From positions 1 through 64,000 of the forward strand of contig NZ_NPJG01000054.1 in NCBI RefSeq assembly GCF_002251245.1: a stretch of 64,000 bases of DNA, read 5' to 3'. Both the position numbers and the translations under genes were made by a program. This stretch comes from Prevotella sp. P5-92 (GTDB lineage Bacteria; Bacteroidota; Bacteroidia; Bacteroidales; Bacteroidaceae). Positions 50,648 through 58,621 of this stretch are shown piece after piece. Position 1 is the first letter of the stretch. Each line of letters starts with the position of its first letter. The notes below the pieces were generated by a model. It did not search any database and was not told the DNA's origin. It worked only from the letters and a program-made list of their open reading frames with translations.

Positions 50648-52740
50648 TGTTTACCCTCATTATTCATTAAGTCATATGCGTTCTTACAATTTTCAATAAT
50701 ATCCTTACCATTTCTATATCCCCTGAGATATTCTCTCAGAAGAGGCTCGATATTCATTTCCCAAAGACTGTCAAAGTCAAAGTTACAGTTCTTAAGTTTT
50801 AAGAAATACGCTGGTCCTATTTCGTATGCTTTGCCAAGTTCAGGCGTTTCTTCTATTACCTTGTTTAGAGCAGTCATGCTGTCTTTTGCTTCTTGTGCAT
50901 ATTCGCCTAAACTATCGAGCATATTCTTCTGGCTTTCCGCACTTATCTCCTTCCAAGTAAATCGGCGACGCATAGCAAAGTCCATACTCTCTACGCTGCG
51001 GTCTATATCATTCATTGTTCCAATGATATACACATTGTCGGGAACATAAAAGCCATCGGCAAAGACATCCCCCTCAGAAATCATATTTTGATATTGTGTA
51101 CAGACCTTTCCTTTTTCACCCCTATATCCAGGGTCAATTGAAAAGAAGAGTTCGCCAAATATCTTGGAAATCTCACCTCGGTTTATTTCATCGATGATGA
51201 ATACAAATTTTTTATCAATGCTTGTATCATTATTTGGTTGTAAATGACTATTTGCCAATTTAAGTATTGCTTCTGGAGTTATACATGTCCGATAAATAGT
51301 TGACAAAGTAAATTTCCTATCCCCATTTAACTTCACAATATTCTCTCTCAATCCTTTTGCAATCCAATTGACGTTTCTGTATCTTGGAAATTCTCCACCG
51401 TCTTCGTGGTATTCATACTCTCCTGTTACAATTCCAATGGCATCAATTTCTGATTCAGAATAACATGACACTACAATATCACCAATTTCCATTGAATATT
51501 GGAATGCGCGCAAGATAGCCTTACCACCATATTTGAAATTATCAAAATCATAAAAATCATCAACATCACCATAATCTGCCCATCCAATTCTTATATGGCC
51601 ATTTTCCATACATTCTGTCCTGATTGGATTGTCACCAGTTCCTGCCAATGAAACTTTCCATACTACAGGATCCGCATTCAATTCGTTCGTAACTACCTCA
51701 GATGAAGAACTGTTCAATATAGCTCTCTTGCAGAATTCCTTAAATATGCCATCCTTCCTTTCAAACCCTACGTTACCATTGTCGTCAGATATTGGTCTCA
51801 AACCTTCAACAAAGTCTGTATAGTCGTAGGAAGGATGGAATTGGACAAAACCTACACGTTCCTTTATTATTGCCTTTTCTGTATCTGACAAAGTCTCTAT
51901 GTCAGTTTTATCCAAGACCTTAAAATTTGCAATCTGTCTGGCCAAATAAGTCTTTCCAGTACCTGGAGCGCCTGTAAATACTATATTGTGGTTTTTCTCT
52001 AATAGAGTGACATATTTCTCGAAATCTTTCATCGTATCATTGTTTTCGTTATTTGATTTTTCCCATGCCAACAAAGATAGTTCCGCAAAATTCTTACATA
52101 GTGCAGTATTCTTTGACATATAGTCATTTACTTGAGAGAGTATTTGACTATACTCCTTATAGTTTGGTTCTTTCTTTATTTTCAATCCAAGTTCTTTCTC
52201 GATAAATGCTCTATTTTGGGAATCCAAGGCGAGGAAACGATCGGGGCAAATCCAGAACAAACCCATAGAGAGATTATTATTCACTCCTTTTATTTTTAAT
52301 GCCTCATCATACTCTTGTCCGAAATCTTCATTATTGACTGCCTTTTCAAACAAGTTCCATAGTAATAAGTTGTCTTGTTCAACAGTTTTACCATTCTGAT
52401 AAACAAATATAGATTTTTGGGCATTCAATACAGGAATCCCGTCAAAATCAGAAGGAACAGTAGCAGATATATGAAAACATTCCTTCAATATCGTGACGCA
52501 TTCTCTCCTGACTTTAACGTTACTTGTTCGATTGAAAATAGCGAAAACAGAAAACGGATCTGTATCTGTCAATCTTTCATCTTTGTCTTTTTTGAAATAA
52601 TTGACTACCGAGGTTCCGCTATCATTTTGCGTATTGTCAAGGGCTGAATAGATTGTCTCTACCAACTCCTGACGTCTGTTTTTATATTCAAGGAGTTTAT
52701 GTGCAAACTCCTTGTAAAAAGGAATCCAAGTAAAACTCAT
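50644..52740 (-). CDS. mcrB: McrB-type AAA+ GTPase with inserted EVE-like domain
   Basis: The 698-residue protein has a helical N-terminal region (about 1-235), Walker A GAPGTGKT (257-264), Walker B FIIDEINRGE (Asp517, Glu518) and the McrB signature MNDIDRS (576-582). Between Walker A and Walker B lies an extra block (about 358-498: GHIRIGWADYGD, GDIVVSCYSESEIDAIGIV, FPRYRNVNWI). It has the look of an EVE/PUA-like domain, a fold that reads modified bases. Such a domain normally sits at the N-terminus, so its place inside the AAA+ module is unusual. The gene follows the Sel1 gene by 22 bp. Confidence 0.85.
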   Translation of the reverse strand: MSFTWIPFYKEFAHKLLEYKNRRQELVETIYSALDNTQNDSGTSVVNYFKKDKDERLTDTDPFSVFAIFNRTSNVKVRRECVTILKECFHISATVPSDFDGIPVLNAQKSIFVYQNGKTVEQDNLLLWNLFEKAVNNEDFGQEYDEALKIKGVNNNLSMGLFWICPDRFLALDSQNRAFIEKELGLKIKKEPNYKEYSQILSQVNDYMSKNTALCKNFAELSLLAWEKSNNENNDTMKDFEKYVTLLEKNHNIVFTGAPGTGKTYLARQIANFKVLDKTDIETLSDTEKAIIKERVGFVQFHPSYDYTDFVEGLRPISDDNGNVGFERKDGIFKEFCKRAILNSSSSEVVTNELNADPVVWKVSLAGTGDNPIRTECMENGHIRIGWADYGDVDDFYDFDNFKYGGKAILRAFQYSMEIGDIVVSCYSESEIDAIGIVTGEYEYHEDGGEFPRYRNVNWIAKGLRENIVKLNGDRKFTLSTIYRTCITPEAILKLANSHLQPNNDTSIDKKFVFIIDEINRGEISKIFGELFFSIDPGYRGEKGKVCTQYQNMISEGDVFADGFYVPDNVYIIGTMNDIDRSVESMDFAMRRRFTWKEISAESQKNMLDSLGEYAQEAKDSMTALNKVIEETPELGKAYEIGPAYFLKLKNCNFDFDSLWEMNIEPLLREYLRGYRNGKDIIENCKNAYDLMNNEGKQ

Positions 52741-52762
52741 TTATCTTTTGATATTATTACGA

Positions 52763-53284
52763 TTATTCCATAAAGTTAAATTCTTCCAATTTCTTCTTTG
52801 CCAAGGGATGCCCCTCTTGGTAAGCCAGACGGTAATATCGCTTGGCTTCTGCAATATTTACCTCTGTTCCCCAGCCTTTTTCATAGAACTCACCAACACG
52901 ATAATGTGCATAGGGAAACCCACAAGACTTATACAGTTCAAAGGCTCGTTTCATGTCAATAGTATATCCACCTGTACCTTTACGAAAGATATCAGCAAGA
53001 TTACTTTTCGCGTAGTCATTTCCCTGAGCTACCGACTTTTCGTACCATTTAACAGCTTCTGAAATGTTTTTGGGTCCAAACAATCCATTTTCGAACATGC
53101 AACCGATGTCATTCTGTAAGCCTTCATCCTCAAGGTATTCAGAATCCGGGTCTCCTGTAATAAGATTATATACATCTTCTATATATTCTTTTGTCCATCC
53201 CCAGTCCTCTGCCTTGTCTGAATAGCATAGGATTATTCTGGAATTGTTGCGAGGGATTCCCTCAAATTCGTCTTTCTTTTCCAT
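52763..53284 (-). CDS. Sel1-repeat protein heading the McrBC operon
   Basis: The 173-residue protein contains about three Sel1-like repeats: CMFENGLFGPKNISEAVKWY, DIFRKGTGGYTIDMKRAFEL and GEFYEKGWGTEVNIAEAKRY. These helical repeats bind proteins. No signal peptide is present, so it acts in the cytoplasm. It is the first gene of a four-gene run (Sel1, McrB, McrC, ARH) with gaps of 22, -4 and 5 bp. It could be a sensor or scaffold for the restriction complex, which is inference. A -7-like TACTTTTG lies at 53400-53407 on the minus strand. Confidence 0.8.
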   Translation of the reverse strand: MEKKDEFEGIPRNNSRIILCYSDKAEDWGWTKEYIEDVYNLITGDPDSEYLEDEGLQNDIGCMFENGLFGPKNISEAVKWYEKSVAQGNDYAKSNLADIFRKGTGGYTIDMKRAFELYKSCGFPYAHYRVGEFYEKGWGTEVNIAEAKRYYRLAYQEGHPLAKKKLEEFNFME

Positions 53285-53399
53285 ATTATAAAATTTTTAT
53301 TATTATCAATATCTGTTTCTCTAATTTCTGCTTATATTCTATTAAAAGAAAAAAGACACTGAAATATTTAGTTCATAATAAAATTTTAACTTAAATTGG

Positions 53400-53407
53400 C
53401 AAAAGTA
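53400..53407 (-). promoter_or_regulatory. Possible -7 element of the Sel1-McrBC-ARH operon
   Basis: TACTTTTG on the minus strand lies 116 bp before the Sel1 start. No matching -33 element is at the usual distance, so the call is tentative. Confidence 0.35.
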
Positions 53408-53458
53408 AAGAAAGGTGTCAAAGTGGATAATGTCAACATTTTCTTGTATAAGGCATGA

Positions 53459-53641
53459 TTACTGAAACCGCGGATTGGCGGCTATAACATCTTTTGCCGC
53501 AACGTGATATATCCTTCCGTTGTCATCTTGATACACACACGTCTCTCCCCTCGCCGCTTTTTCATGCAGCATATTGCGCTCAGCCTCAAGAAGGCCTTTG
53601 TCAAGAGCCTCAACATATAAATTAAATTCTTTTCCTGACAT
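53459..53641 (-). CDS. 60-residue partner of zeta-like toxin, copy B
   Basis: The product shares its last 44 residues exactly with copy A (from LLEAERNMLHEKAARG to ANPRFQ) but has a different N-terminus (MSGKEFNLYVEALDKG). It overlaps the zeta-like gene by 20 bp, as in copy A. The variable N-terminus faces the variable C-terminus of its own toxin, which suggests paired specificity. Antitoxin function is inferred. Confidence 0.7.
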   Translation of the reverse strand: MSGKEFNLYVEALDKGLLEAERNMLHEKAARGETCVYQDDNGRIYHVAAKDVIAANPRFQ

Positions 53642-54206
53642 AACTCTGTATTATTTTATATTTTAATTCATTTAAGACCACACACTCATCACAAATACTA
53701 CCCCATGCAATTTTTTCTCTGGCATTATCACTATTGTCGTATATCATCCAACTGTCAACCTCATTCATAAACAGATTGAATAGGTTGGAGATACCAGCGG
53801 AATATCTTCTGATAATGACATCCTGAGGAATGTTGTGTCCACCATGCGCAACTCGCTCAGCCACTCGCTGCATAGCCAGTTCTGGGGATTTCAACCAAAA
53901 GTAAATAAGATGCACTTGGTATCCTTCGGTATGAGCACGTCTTACAAGATTGATATATGAGCGTGTGGCAAGTGTAGTCTCGATAGAAAAAGACTCTCCT
54001 CTTCTAATCAGACAATCTATCCTTTCAAGCATAAGTCTTCCAGCCTCTATTGCAACTCCTTCAGGGTTGAATGGCGACAGACCTTTGGCGATTTCATCAG
54101 CATTTACGAATTCCCTTACCAAAAGAGCTTTTGGTAATATCGTCATGGAAGCTGTGGTCTTTCCTGCCCCATTACATCCCGCTATGATATATAACAATCG
54201 AGCCAT
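53622..54206 (-). CDS. Zeta-toxin-like P-loop kinase, copy B
   Basis: The 194-residue protein has the same Walker A (GCNGAGKTT) and shared motifs as copy A, with only a few changes in the first 158 residues (for example IDCLIRR for IDRLIRR). Then the region CDECVVLNELKYKIIQ replaces the SNITNFAKFETIK of copy A. The gene, its promoter and its small partner form one duplicated module. Downstream on the other strand stands the RNA ligase rather than the hydrolase of copy A. Confidence 0.8.
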   Translation of the reverse strand: MARLLYIIAGCNGAGKTTASMTILPKALLVREFVNADEIAKGLSPFNPEGVAIEAGRLMLERIDCLIRRGESFSIETTLATRSYINLVRRAHTEGYQVHLIYFWLKSPELAMQRVAERVAHGGHNIPQDVIIRRYSAGISNLFNLFMNEVDSWMIYDNSDNAREKIAWGSICDECVVLNELKYKIIQSYVRKRI

Positions 54207-54213
54207 AATGCCG

Positions 54214-54245
54214 CAAAATTACTATAAAAAAAAATAATCTCCAAA
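54214..54245 (-). promoter_or_regulatory. Promoter of zeta module B
   Basis: TTTG (54242-54245), 20 bp, TAATTTTG (54214-54221) on the minus strand, identical in layout to the module A promoter. Confidence 0.75.
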
Positions 54246-54282
54246 TAATTATAAGAAAAATCGACAAATAAATAAAGTTATA

Positions 54283-54314
54283 TTTGTTGGAATGGAAAAT
54301 ATTGCTTACCTTTG
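54283..54314 (+). promoter_or_regulatory. Promoter of the RNA-ligase gene
   Basis: TTTG (54283-54286), 20 bp, TACCTTTG (54307-54314) is a full consensus. The ligase ATG is at 54594, so the 5' untranslated region would be about 270 nt. No clear riboswitch or upstream gene was recognised in this leader. Confidence 0.75.
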
Positions 54315-54593
54315 CGGCGATTTTTGAAAAACTTAGGTATAATATATAATTAAGGTAATGCTAAGAATTGTAATGAACATAACGCAGATTATGGCTGTCC
54401 GGAGCATGGAATGCATCGGAGAGGGACGGTATGTTCATACAGCGGACATTGCCACGACATTAATAGACATCCGGAAATAACAATTTCCCTTTTGCCCTTA
54501 ATCGACTGTTTTCTTCTCCCTGTCGCCACAGGGCAAATATTTCGTTTGTTTAACTGCGCATATATGCGCCAAAAATCAATTTTTCACACAATT

Positions 54594-55619
54594 ATGATTA
54601 GATTCAAGAAGTACAGTTCCATCGAGAACTCCTTCAACATGAAGTTCATGGACAAGGTCAGGGCAGAGATGCCTTCCGACCTCAAGTATGTAGTGCAGGA
54701 GAAGGTTCATGGTGCCAACACCAGCTTCCTCTGCGACGGTAATGACGTCAGCTTTGCAAAGAGAACATCTGTTCTGACTGACGATGAGAAATTCTATGAC
54801 TACGAGCAGATACTTGCAGATTATCGGGAGCGGGTGATAGCATTGTATAATGACATCAAGACAATCAATGAAGATATTGAGTCGATAAGCGTTTTTGGCG
54901 AACTCTTCGGCGGACGTTATCCCCACAAGGAAGTGAAGAGCGACAAGCCTTTAACTCTGATTCAGAAGGGCGTATATTATACTCCCGCACATGAGTTCTA
55001 TGGCTTTGACATCTATCTCGACAAGGCGGAAGGCGGAAGGTATCTGTCTGTAGAAGAAACCAATGCATTGTTCGATAAACACGGATTCTTCTATGCCAAG
55101 ACCTTGTTCTCAGGCACATTGGAAGAATGCCTTAGCTATCCCAATGCCTTCCAGAGCAAGATTTCGGGATGGCTCGGTCTGCCTGTGATTGAGGATAACA
55201 TCTGCGAGGGTGTAGTCATCAGACCCGTTGTGCCGATGTATCTCAGCAATAGGGACAGAGTGCTGATTAAAAACAAGAATGCTCGTTTTGCTGAAATGAA
55301 ACAGATGAAAAAGCGCAACAAACTCTTCAAAGAACCCGTTCCTTTCAGTGAGGAACTGAAAGCACTTGTTGCCATGGTTGAGGCATACGTAAATGAGAAT
55401 CGCCTTGCCAATGTAATAAGCCACATTGGAGAAGTTTCGTTCCCCAAGGACACCGGCAAGGTGTTGGGAATGTTCTGCAAGGATGTGCTCAATGATTTCC
55501 TAAAGGAATATGGCGGCAAGTATTCTGGTCTTGACAAATGCGAACAGAAATCTCTTAACAAAGAGGTGAACAAACTCTGCTCTGTCGTCCTGACCAAGGA
55601 GTATCTGTCAAAACGATAA
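54594..55619 (+). CDS. Rnl2-family RNA ligase
   Basis: The ATG at 54594 gives 341 residues beginning MIRFKKYSSIENSF, which fits the family start; longer frames upstream run through leader sequence. The nucleotidyltransferase motifs are visible: motif I EKVHG (Lys37), motif III SVFGELFGG, motif IIIa FYGFDIYL, motif IV CEGVVIRP and motif V VLIKNKN. The C-terminal 90 residues form the helical tail. T4 Rnl2-type enzymes seal nicks in double-stranded RNA and repair damaged RNA. No kinase/phosphatase partner is adjacent. 3' fragments of this gene occur at 44505 and 58688. Confidence 0.88.
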   Translation: MIRFKKYSSIENSFNMKFMDKVRAEMPSDLKYVVQEKVHGANTSFLCDGNDVSFAKRTSVLTDDEKFYDYEQILADYRERVIALYNDIKTINEDIESISVFGELFGGRYPHKEVKSDKPLTLIQKGVYYTPAHEFYGFDIYLDKAEGGRYLSVEETNALFDKHGFFYAKTLFSGTLEECLSYPNAFQSKISGWLGLPVIEDNICEGVVIRPVVPMYLSNRDRVLIKNKNARFAEMKQMKKRNKLFKEPVPFSEELKALVAMVEAYVNENRLANVISHIGEVSFPKDTGKVLGMFCKDVLNDFLKEYGGKYSGLDKCEQKSLNKEVNKLCSVVLTKEYLSKR

Positions 55620-55637
55620 TCTCTCATCCTATATTTA

Positions 55638-55672
55638 TATCCCCGTTGAACCGTTATGATTCGACGGGGATA
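55638..55672 (+). terminator. Terminator of the RNA-ligase gene
   Basis: TATCCCCGTTGAA (55638-55650) pairs with TTCGACGGGGATA (55660-55672), with one G-T pair, followed by an A-rich run on this strand. Confidence 0.75.
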
Positions 55673-55687
55673 ATAAAAAACCGAAAA

Positions 55688-55733
55688 TTCCCAAATCTTT
55701 TTCACGATATTGTAGGAAAATCCCCAAATCTTT
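55688..55733. repeat. TCCCCAAATC repeats, 33-bp spacing (copy 2)
   Basis: TTCCCAAATC at 55688 and TCCCCAAATC at 55721, 33 bp apart, follow the ligase terminator as in the two fossil copies. Confidence 0.6.
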
Positions 55734-55851
55734 GCTGAATGACACAAATGAAATACAGGTATTAATTATTATTGTAACAACAAAAAAAACGAATGAAAAT
55801 CTGAAGTAGCACTCCAAAAAATCACTCGATTTTTACTATATAGAATTATGA

Positions 55852-57027
55852 TTACTGTATCTCCTCCCAGAAATCCTCTGGCAGGGAGATGTTTTCCACT
55901 GCTGCCGCCTCGGCGAAGAGTGGAGCTATCTCGTCGGGAGAGAAGCCGGCTATGCCACAGCCGATGCGGGTGACGAGGAAATGCTGGTCGGGATGCTGCT
56001 TAGCGTAGGCTATGAACTTATCGACATAGGGGCGGATAGTGTCAACGCCTCCCTGCATGGTGGGAATGGCATAGCTCTGCCCCTGAATGCCATCGCCATT
56101 GCCCATTACGGCACCAAAATATAGATGGGCGATGCGGGCGGCACCGCCTCCGTGCATACCTGCTAGGTTGCTGCCGAAGACAAACACCTCGTTGGGTTTG
56201 AGACTCGTGATGAAGTCGGGAGTCACGCGACCCTCTCTGTTTGTTGCTTTCATACTGTTTCGCATAAATAGTGAATACATGACACCTACAGAATTATTGG
56301 CGCCGACTGTATAGTCGTAATCCATGGACATGGCCGCACCATCGCATGGCACACCGCCTCTGGATTCGTAGTTGCGACGGAAATAAGGAATGATGACTTC
56401 GTCGAGTATCTTATGGTATCGCTGCGATACTGCCGAGGGAGTCATCCCCAACTCTGCCGCCACATCTTTCGTCTTAAATCCATCTACGAGTATCATCTTC
56501 ATGATGATCGACGCACGACTGTCGCGACCGAGAAAGCAATTGCATGCCTCCTCCACCATCTTTCGAACTTCATATTTGTAGTTGTCGTCGGGAATATCAA
56601 ACTCTAATTGCGACTTCCCCACCCTCTCCTCCATCGAGCATATCTCAAACTCGGTCTTATATGCCTTCAATCGGTCGAGCAGCACGAAGCGGAAACCGTT
56701 CACCATCCAAGTCTTCAGCTTCACCCACTGACTGCGGTCGTCGAGCTGGCGGAAGTCATGGCGGTCGAGCGAGAGGTAATACTCATGGGCTATGCTGTAG
56801 AAGTCAAGACCAGGCTTGCCTTCGAGTCCATACCTATTATTATATATGGCGTAGGCTATGCGGCAGTATTTATAGAAATACTCCCTCGTGATGCGTTCGT
56901 CCTTGCGTTTCAGCCCATCCACAATCTCCTTGTCCGACAGTGAGTCAATGTCCTTTTTCGTCATCTTCATTTGCCTTTTATCTGTATCTGAGGGCAAATT
57001 TACAAGTTTTTTTTCATTTTTCTTCAT
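55852..57027 (-). CDS. Sigma-70-like protein fused to a macro-like domain
   Basis: The open frame gives 391 residues. Residues about 25-235 resemble a sigma factor: a region-2-like helix block (EYFYKYCRIAYAIYNNRYGL ... DFYSIAHEYYL) and a region-4 helix-turn-helix (GFKTKDVAAELGMTPSAVSQ). Residues about 260-391 equal the macro-like protein at 45195 (VFVFGSNLAGMHGGGAARIA, GQSYAIPTMQGG). Between them lies a linker with the internal Met of MKATNREG, which is the start of the stand-alone copy. So either a true fusion or two products from one transcript are possible. It is divergent to the vWA gene. Confidence 0.7.
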   Translation of the reverse strand: MKKNEKKLVNLPSDTDKRQMKMTKKDIDSLSDKEIVDGLKRKDERITREYFYKYCRIAYAIYNNRYGLEGKPGLDFYSIAHEYYLSLDRHDFRQLDDRSQWVKLKTWMVNGFRFVLLDRLKAYKTEFEICSMEERVGKSQLEFDIPDDNYKYEVRKMVEEACNCFLGRDSRASIIMKMILVDGFKTKDVAAELGMTPSAVSQRYHKILDEVIIPYFRRNYESRGGVPCDGAAMSMDYDYTVGANNSVGVMYSLFMRNSMKATNREGRVTPDFITSLKPNEVFVFGSNLAGMHGGGAARIAHLYFGAVMGNGDGIQGQSYAIPTMQGGVDTIRPYVDKFIAYAKQHPDQHFLVTRIGCGIAGFSPDEIAPLFAEAAAVENISLPEDFWEEIQ

Positions 57028-57136
57028 GTTCCACTTAATTTTTTATCGTTTTTATTCTTTTAAAAGATAAACGACGTCGAAATATTAAGTTCACAACAAT
57101 AGTTTAACACATTTAATGTAAAAGGAGAAATGAATT

Positions 57137-57775
57137 ATGAAACGAGTATTCAACATGATTATCGTGGATGAGAGCGGATCGATGTGTGTGATAGAGCGTC
57201 AGGCTCTCGCTGGCATAAACGAGACGATAGACACGGTGAAGAAGATGCAGAGACTACACCCCGACATGGAACAGCGCATATCGCTGCTCACCTTCGACAG
57301 TGGTCACAGGACATTCAAATACGACAACGTGAAGGCGGAGTCGGTACACCGTCTCAGTCCCAACGACTATAATCCCTGCGGAGGCACACCGCTCTACGAC
57401 GCCATCGGCATAGCCATCTCGAAGCTCAACGCACAGACCACCGAGCACGACAACGTCCTGGTGACCATCATCACCGACGGCGAGGAAAACAGTTCTCTGG
57501 AATATTCCCTGCGCATGATAAAGACGCTCATAGACAAGATGAAGAAGCAGGGATGGACCTTCACCCTCATCGGCACCGACAACCTCGACGTGGAGGGCAT
57601 GGCAGGACAGATGAACATCGACAACCACCTCGCGTTCAAAGAAGATGCAGAGGGCACGCGCATGATGTTCATGCGTGAGCGTCAGGCAAGGGAGAGATTC
57701 AACACTTGCTTGGCTGAAGGCCGAAACATGGAGAATGGCAGCTATTTTGACGAAGAACCTGCAAGCAAATCTTAA
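57137..57775 (+). CDS. von Willebrand factor A domain protein
   Basis: The 212-residue cytoplasmic protein has a full MIDAS metal site: DESGSM, the Thr of GGTPLYDA and ITDGEE. Such domains bind protein partners through a metal ion; TerY-like vWA proteins of this size occur with stress and phage-defence genes. A purine-rich GGAG lies 11 bp before the ATG, unusual for this genome and likely a working ribosome binding site. It is divergent to the sigma-macro gene with 109 bp between, which suggests shared control. Confidence 0.82.
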   Translation: MKRVFNMIIVDESGSMCVIERQALAGINETIDTVKKMQRLHPDMEQRISLLTFDSGHRTFKYDNVKAESVHRLSPNDYNPCGGTPLYDAIGIAISKLNAQTTEHDNVLVTIITDGEENSSLEYSLRMIKTLIDKMKKQGWTFTLIGTDNLDVEGMAGQMNIDNHLAFKEDAEGTRMMFMRERQARERFNTCLAEGRNMENGSYFDEEPASKS

Positions 57776-57796
57776 TCCACCTCACGCCGTTTATAA

Positions 57797-57830
57797 CGTA
57801 ACGTTACGTCTCTGCAAACGTAACGTCACG
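57797..57830 (+). terminator. Terminator of the vWA gene
   Basis: CGTAACGTTACGT (57797-57809) pairs with ACGTAACGTCACG (57818-57830) with one mismatch, followed by CTTTATT, 22 bp after the stop. Confidence 0.65.
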
Positions 57831-57862
57831 CTTTATTACTATTTCAAGTTTATGAAGTACTT

Positions 57863-58094
57863 AACTCAACTTTCGGAAGTGGAAATTCCAAATGTATAAG
57901 GGTTTTGTATAAACCACAGAGTTTAAGAGATTAAGAGCGTTTGCACTATGTAAGAGATTGAATGCTAAGGCATTTTGAGTTCTTAGAGGGCTGCGCATGA
58001 CAACAGCAGCATAGAAACTCTGCGTTCTCCGTCGCTTGCGACCTACTCTATATAAAGCAACAATCTCTTTTCCTCTTTATCTCTGTGGCTTAAA
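57863..58094. mobile_element. MITE-like palindromic element, copy 2 (right end lost)
   Basis: The left terminal repeat AACTCAACTTTCGGAAGT is intact at 57863-57880, and the body is nearly identical to copy 3 up to the ATCTCTGTGG arm at about 58078. The right terminal repeat is missing; other fragments begin there. It has no coding capacity. Confidence 0.7.
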
Positions 58095-58100
58095 TATCAA

Positions 58101-58131
58101 AATGCCGTATGGTTTAGGCCCATCGCTCATA
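58101..58131 (-). pseudogene. 31-bp piece of the ARH gene
   Basis: The sequence ATGCCGTATGGTTTAGGCCC and the following CATCGCTCAT match 49064-49092 inside the ADP-ribosylglycohydrolase gene with about three differences. It is a scar of a larger former copy. Confidence 0.5.
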
Positions 58132-58137
58132 CCCCTT

Positions 58138-58250
58138 TGGCGGAATTTGATATGTATATTCCGCCAGAAATGGGAAATATTGTTATAGTTTGGCGGCTTT
58201 CAGTATATATATTCCGCCAAATCAATTCTTTTTTGTATCTTTGTGGCGAA
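58138..58250 (+). promoter_or_regulatory. TGGCGG operator array with promoter
   Basis: Two 29-bp inverted repeats, TGGCGGAAT...ATTCCGCCA (58138-58166) and TGGCGG...CCGCCA (58191-58219), and a third half-site TGGCG (58244) start 53 bp apart. TATCTTTG (58236-58243) is the -7 element, and the second repeat covers its -33 place. It reads into the short ATPase stub at 58268. Confidence 0.65.
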
Positions 58251-58267
58251 ATTGCAATAAAAGAAGT

Positions 58268-58330
58268 ATGGACACATTAATAGGCAGAAACGAAGAGATT
58301 AGAGAAATCAACGAACTCCACGATTATTAA
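58268..58330 (+). pseudogene. First 20 codons of an ATPase (stub)
   Basis: MDTLIGRNEEIREINELHDY then stop resembles the start of archaeal-type AAA ATPases (pattern GRxxEIxxLxxLY) that belong to the same broad group as DUF4143/DUF234 proteins. The promoter and operators are intact, but the gene is gone. Confidence 0.5.
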
Positions 58331-58423
58331 ATGTTTAACCTCAAAGGTGGCAGTAGTAGCAGTAAAAAAACACAAAATGCTTAATATAAGAAATGTCCAA
58401 GAATGCCTATTCTTATATCATAA

Positions 58424-58612
58424 GAACAGGGTATCCTAAGGTCATAAGAACAGGGCATTCAGTTGTCAAGTGAATAGGGCATTCAGTTGTCAAGTGAACA
58501 GGGCATTCAGTTGTCAAGAGAACAGGGTATTCAGTTACCAAGTGAATAGGGTATTCAGTTATCAAGTGAATAAGGTATTCAGTTATCAAGTGAATAAGGT
58601 ATTCAGTTACAG
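58424..58612. repeat. 24-bp minisatellite, about eight units
   Basis: Units of the form ATTCAGTTGTCAAGTGAACA begin at 58433 (diverged), 58457, 58481, 58505, 58529, 58553, 58577 and 58601. Because 24 is a multiple of three, the minus strand reads an octapeptide repeat (TEYPIHLI-like) without a normal start codon. The unit changes gradually along the array. Confidence 0.85.
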
Positions 58613-58621
58613 TCACAAGGA

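Noticed and set aside
58424..58612. CRISPR array
   Set aside because: The 24-bp units are contiguous with no spacers, and no cas genes are in the window.
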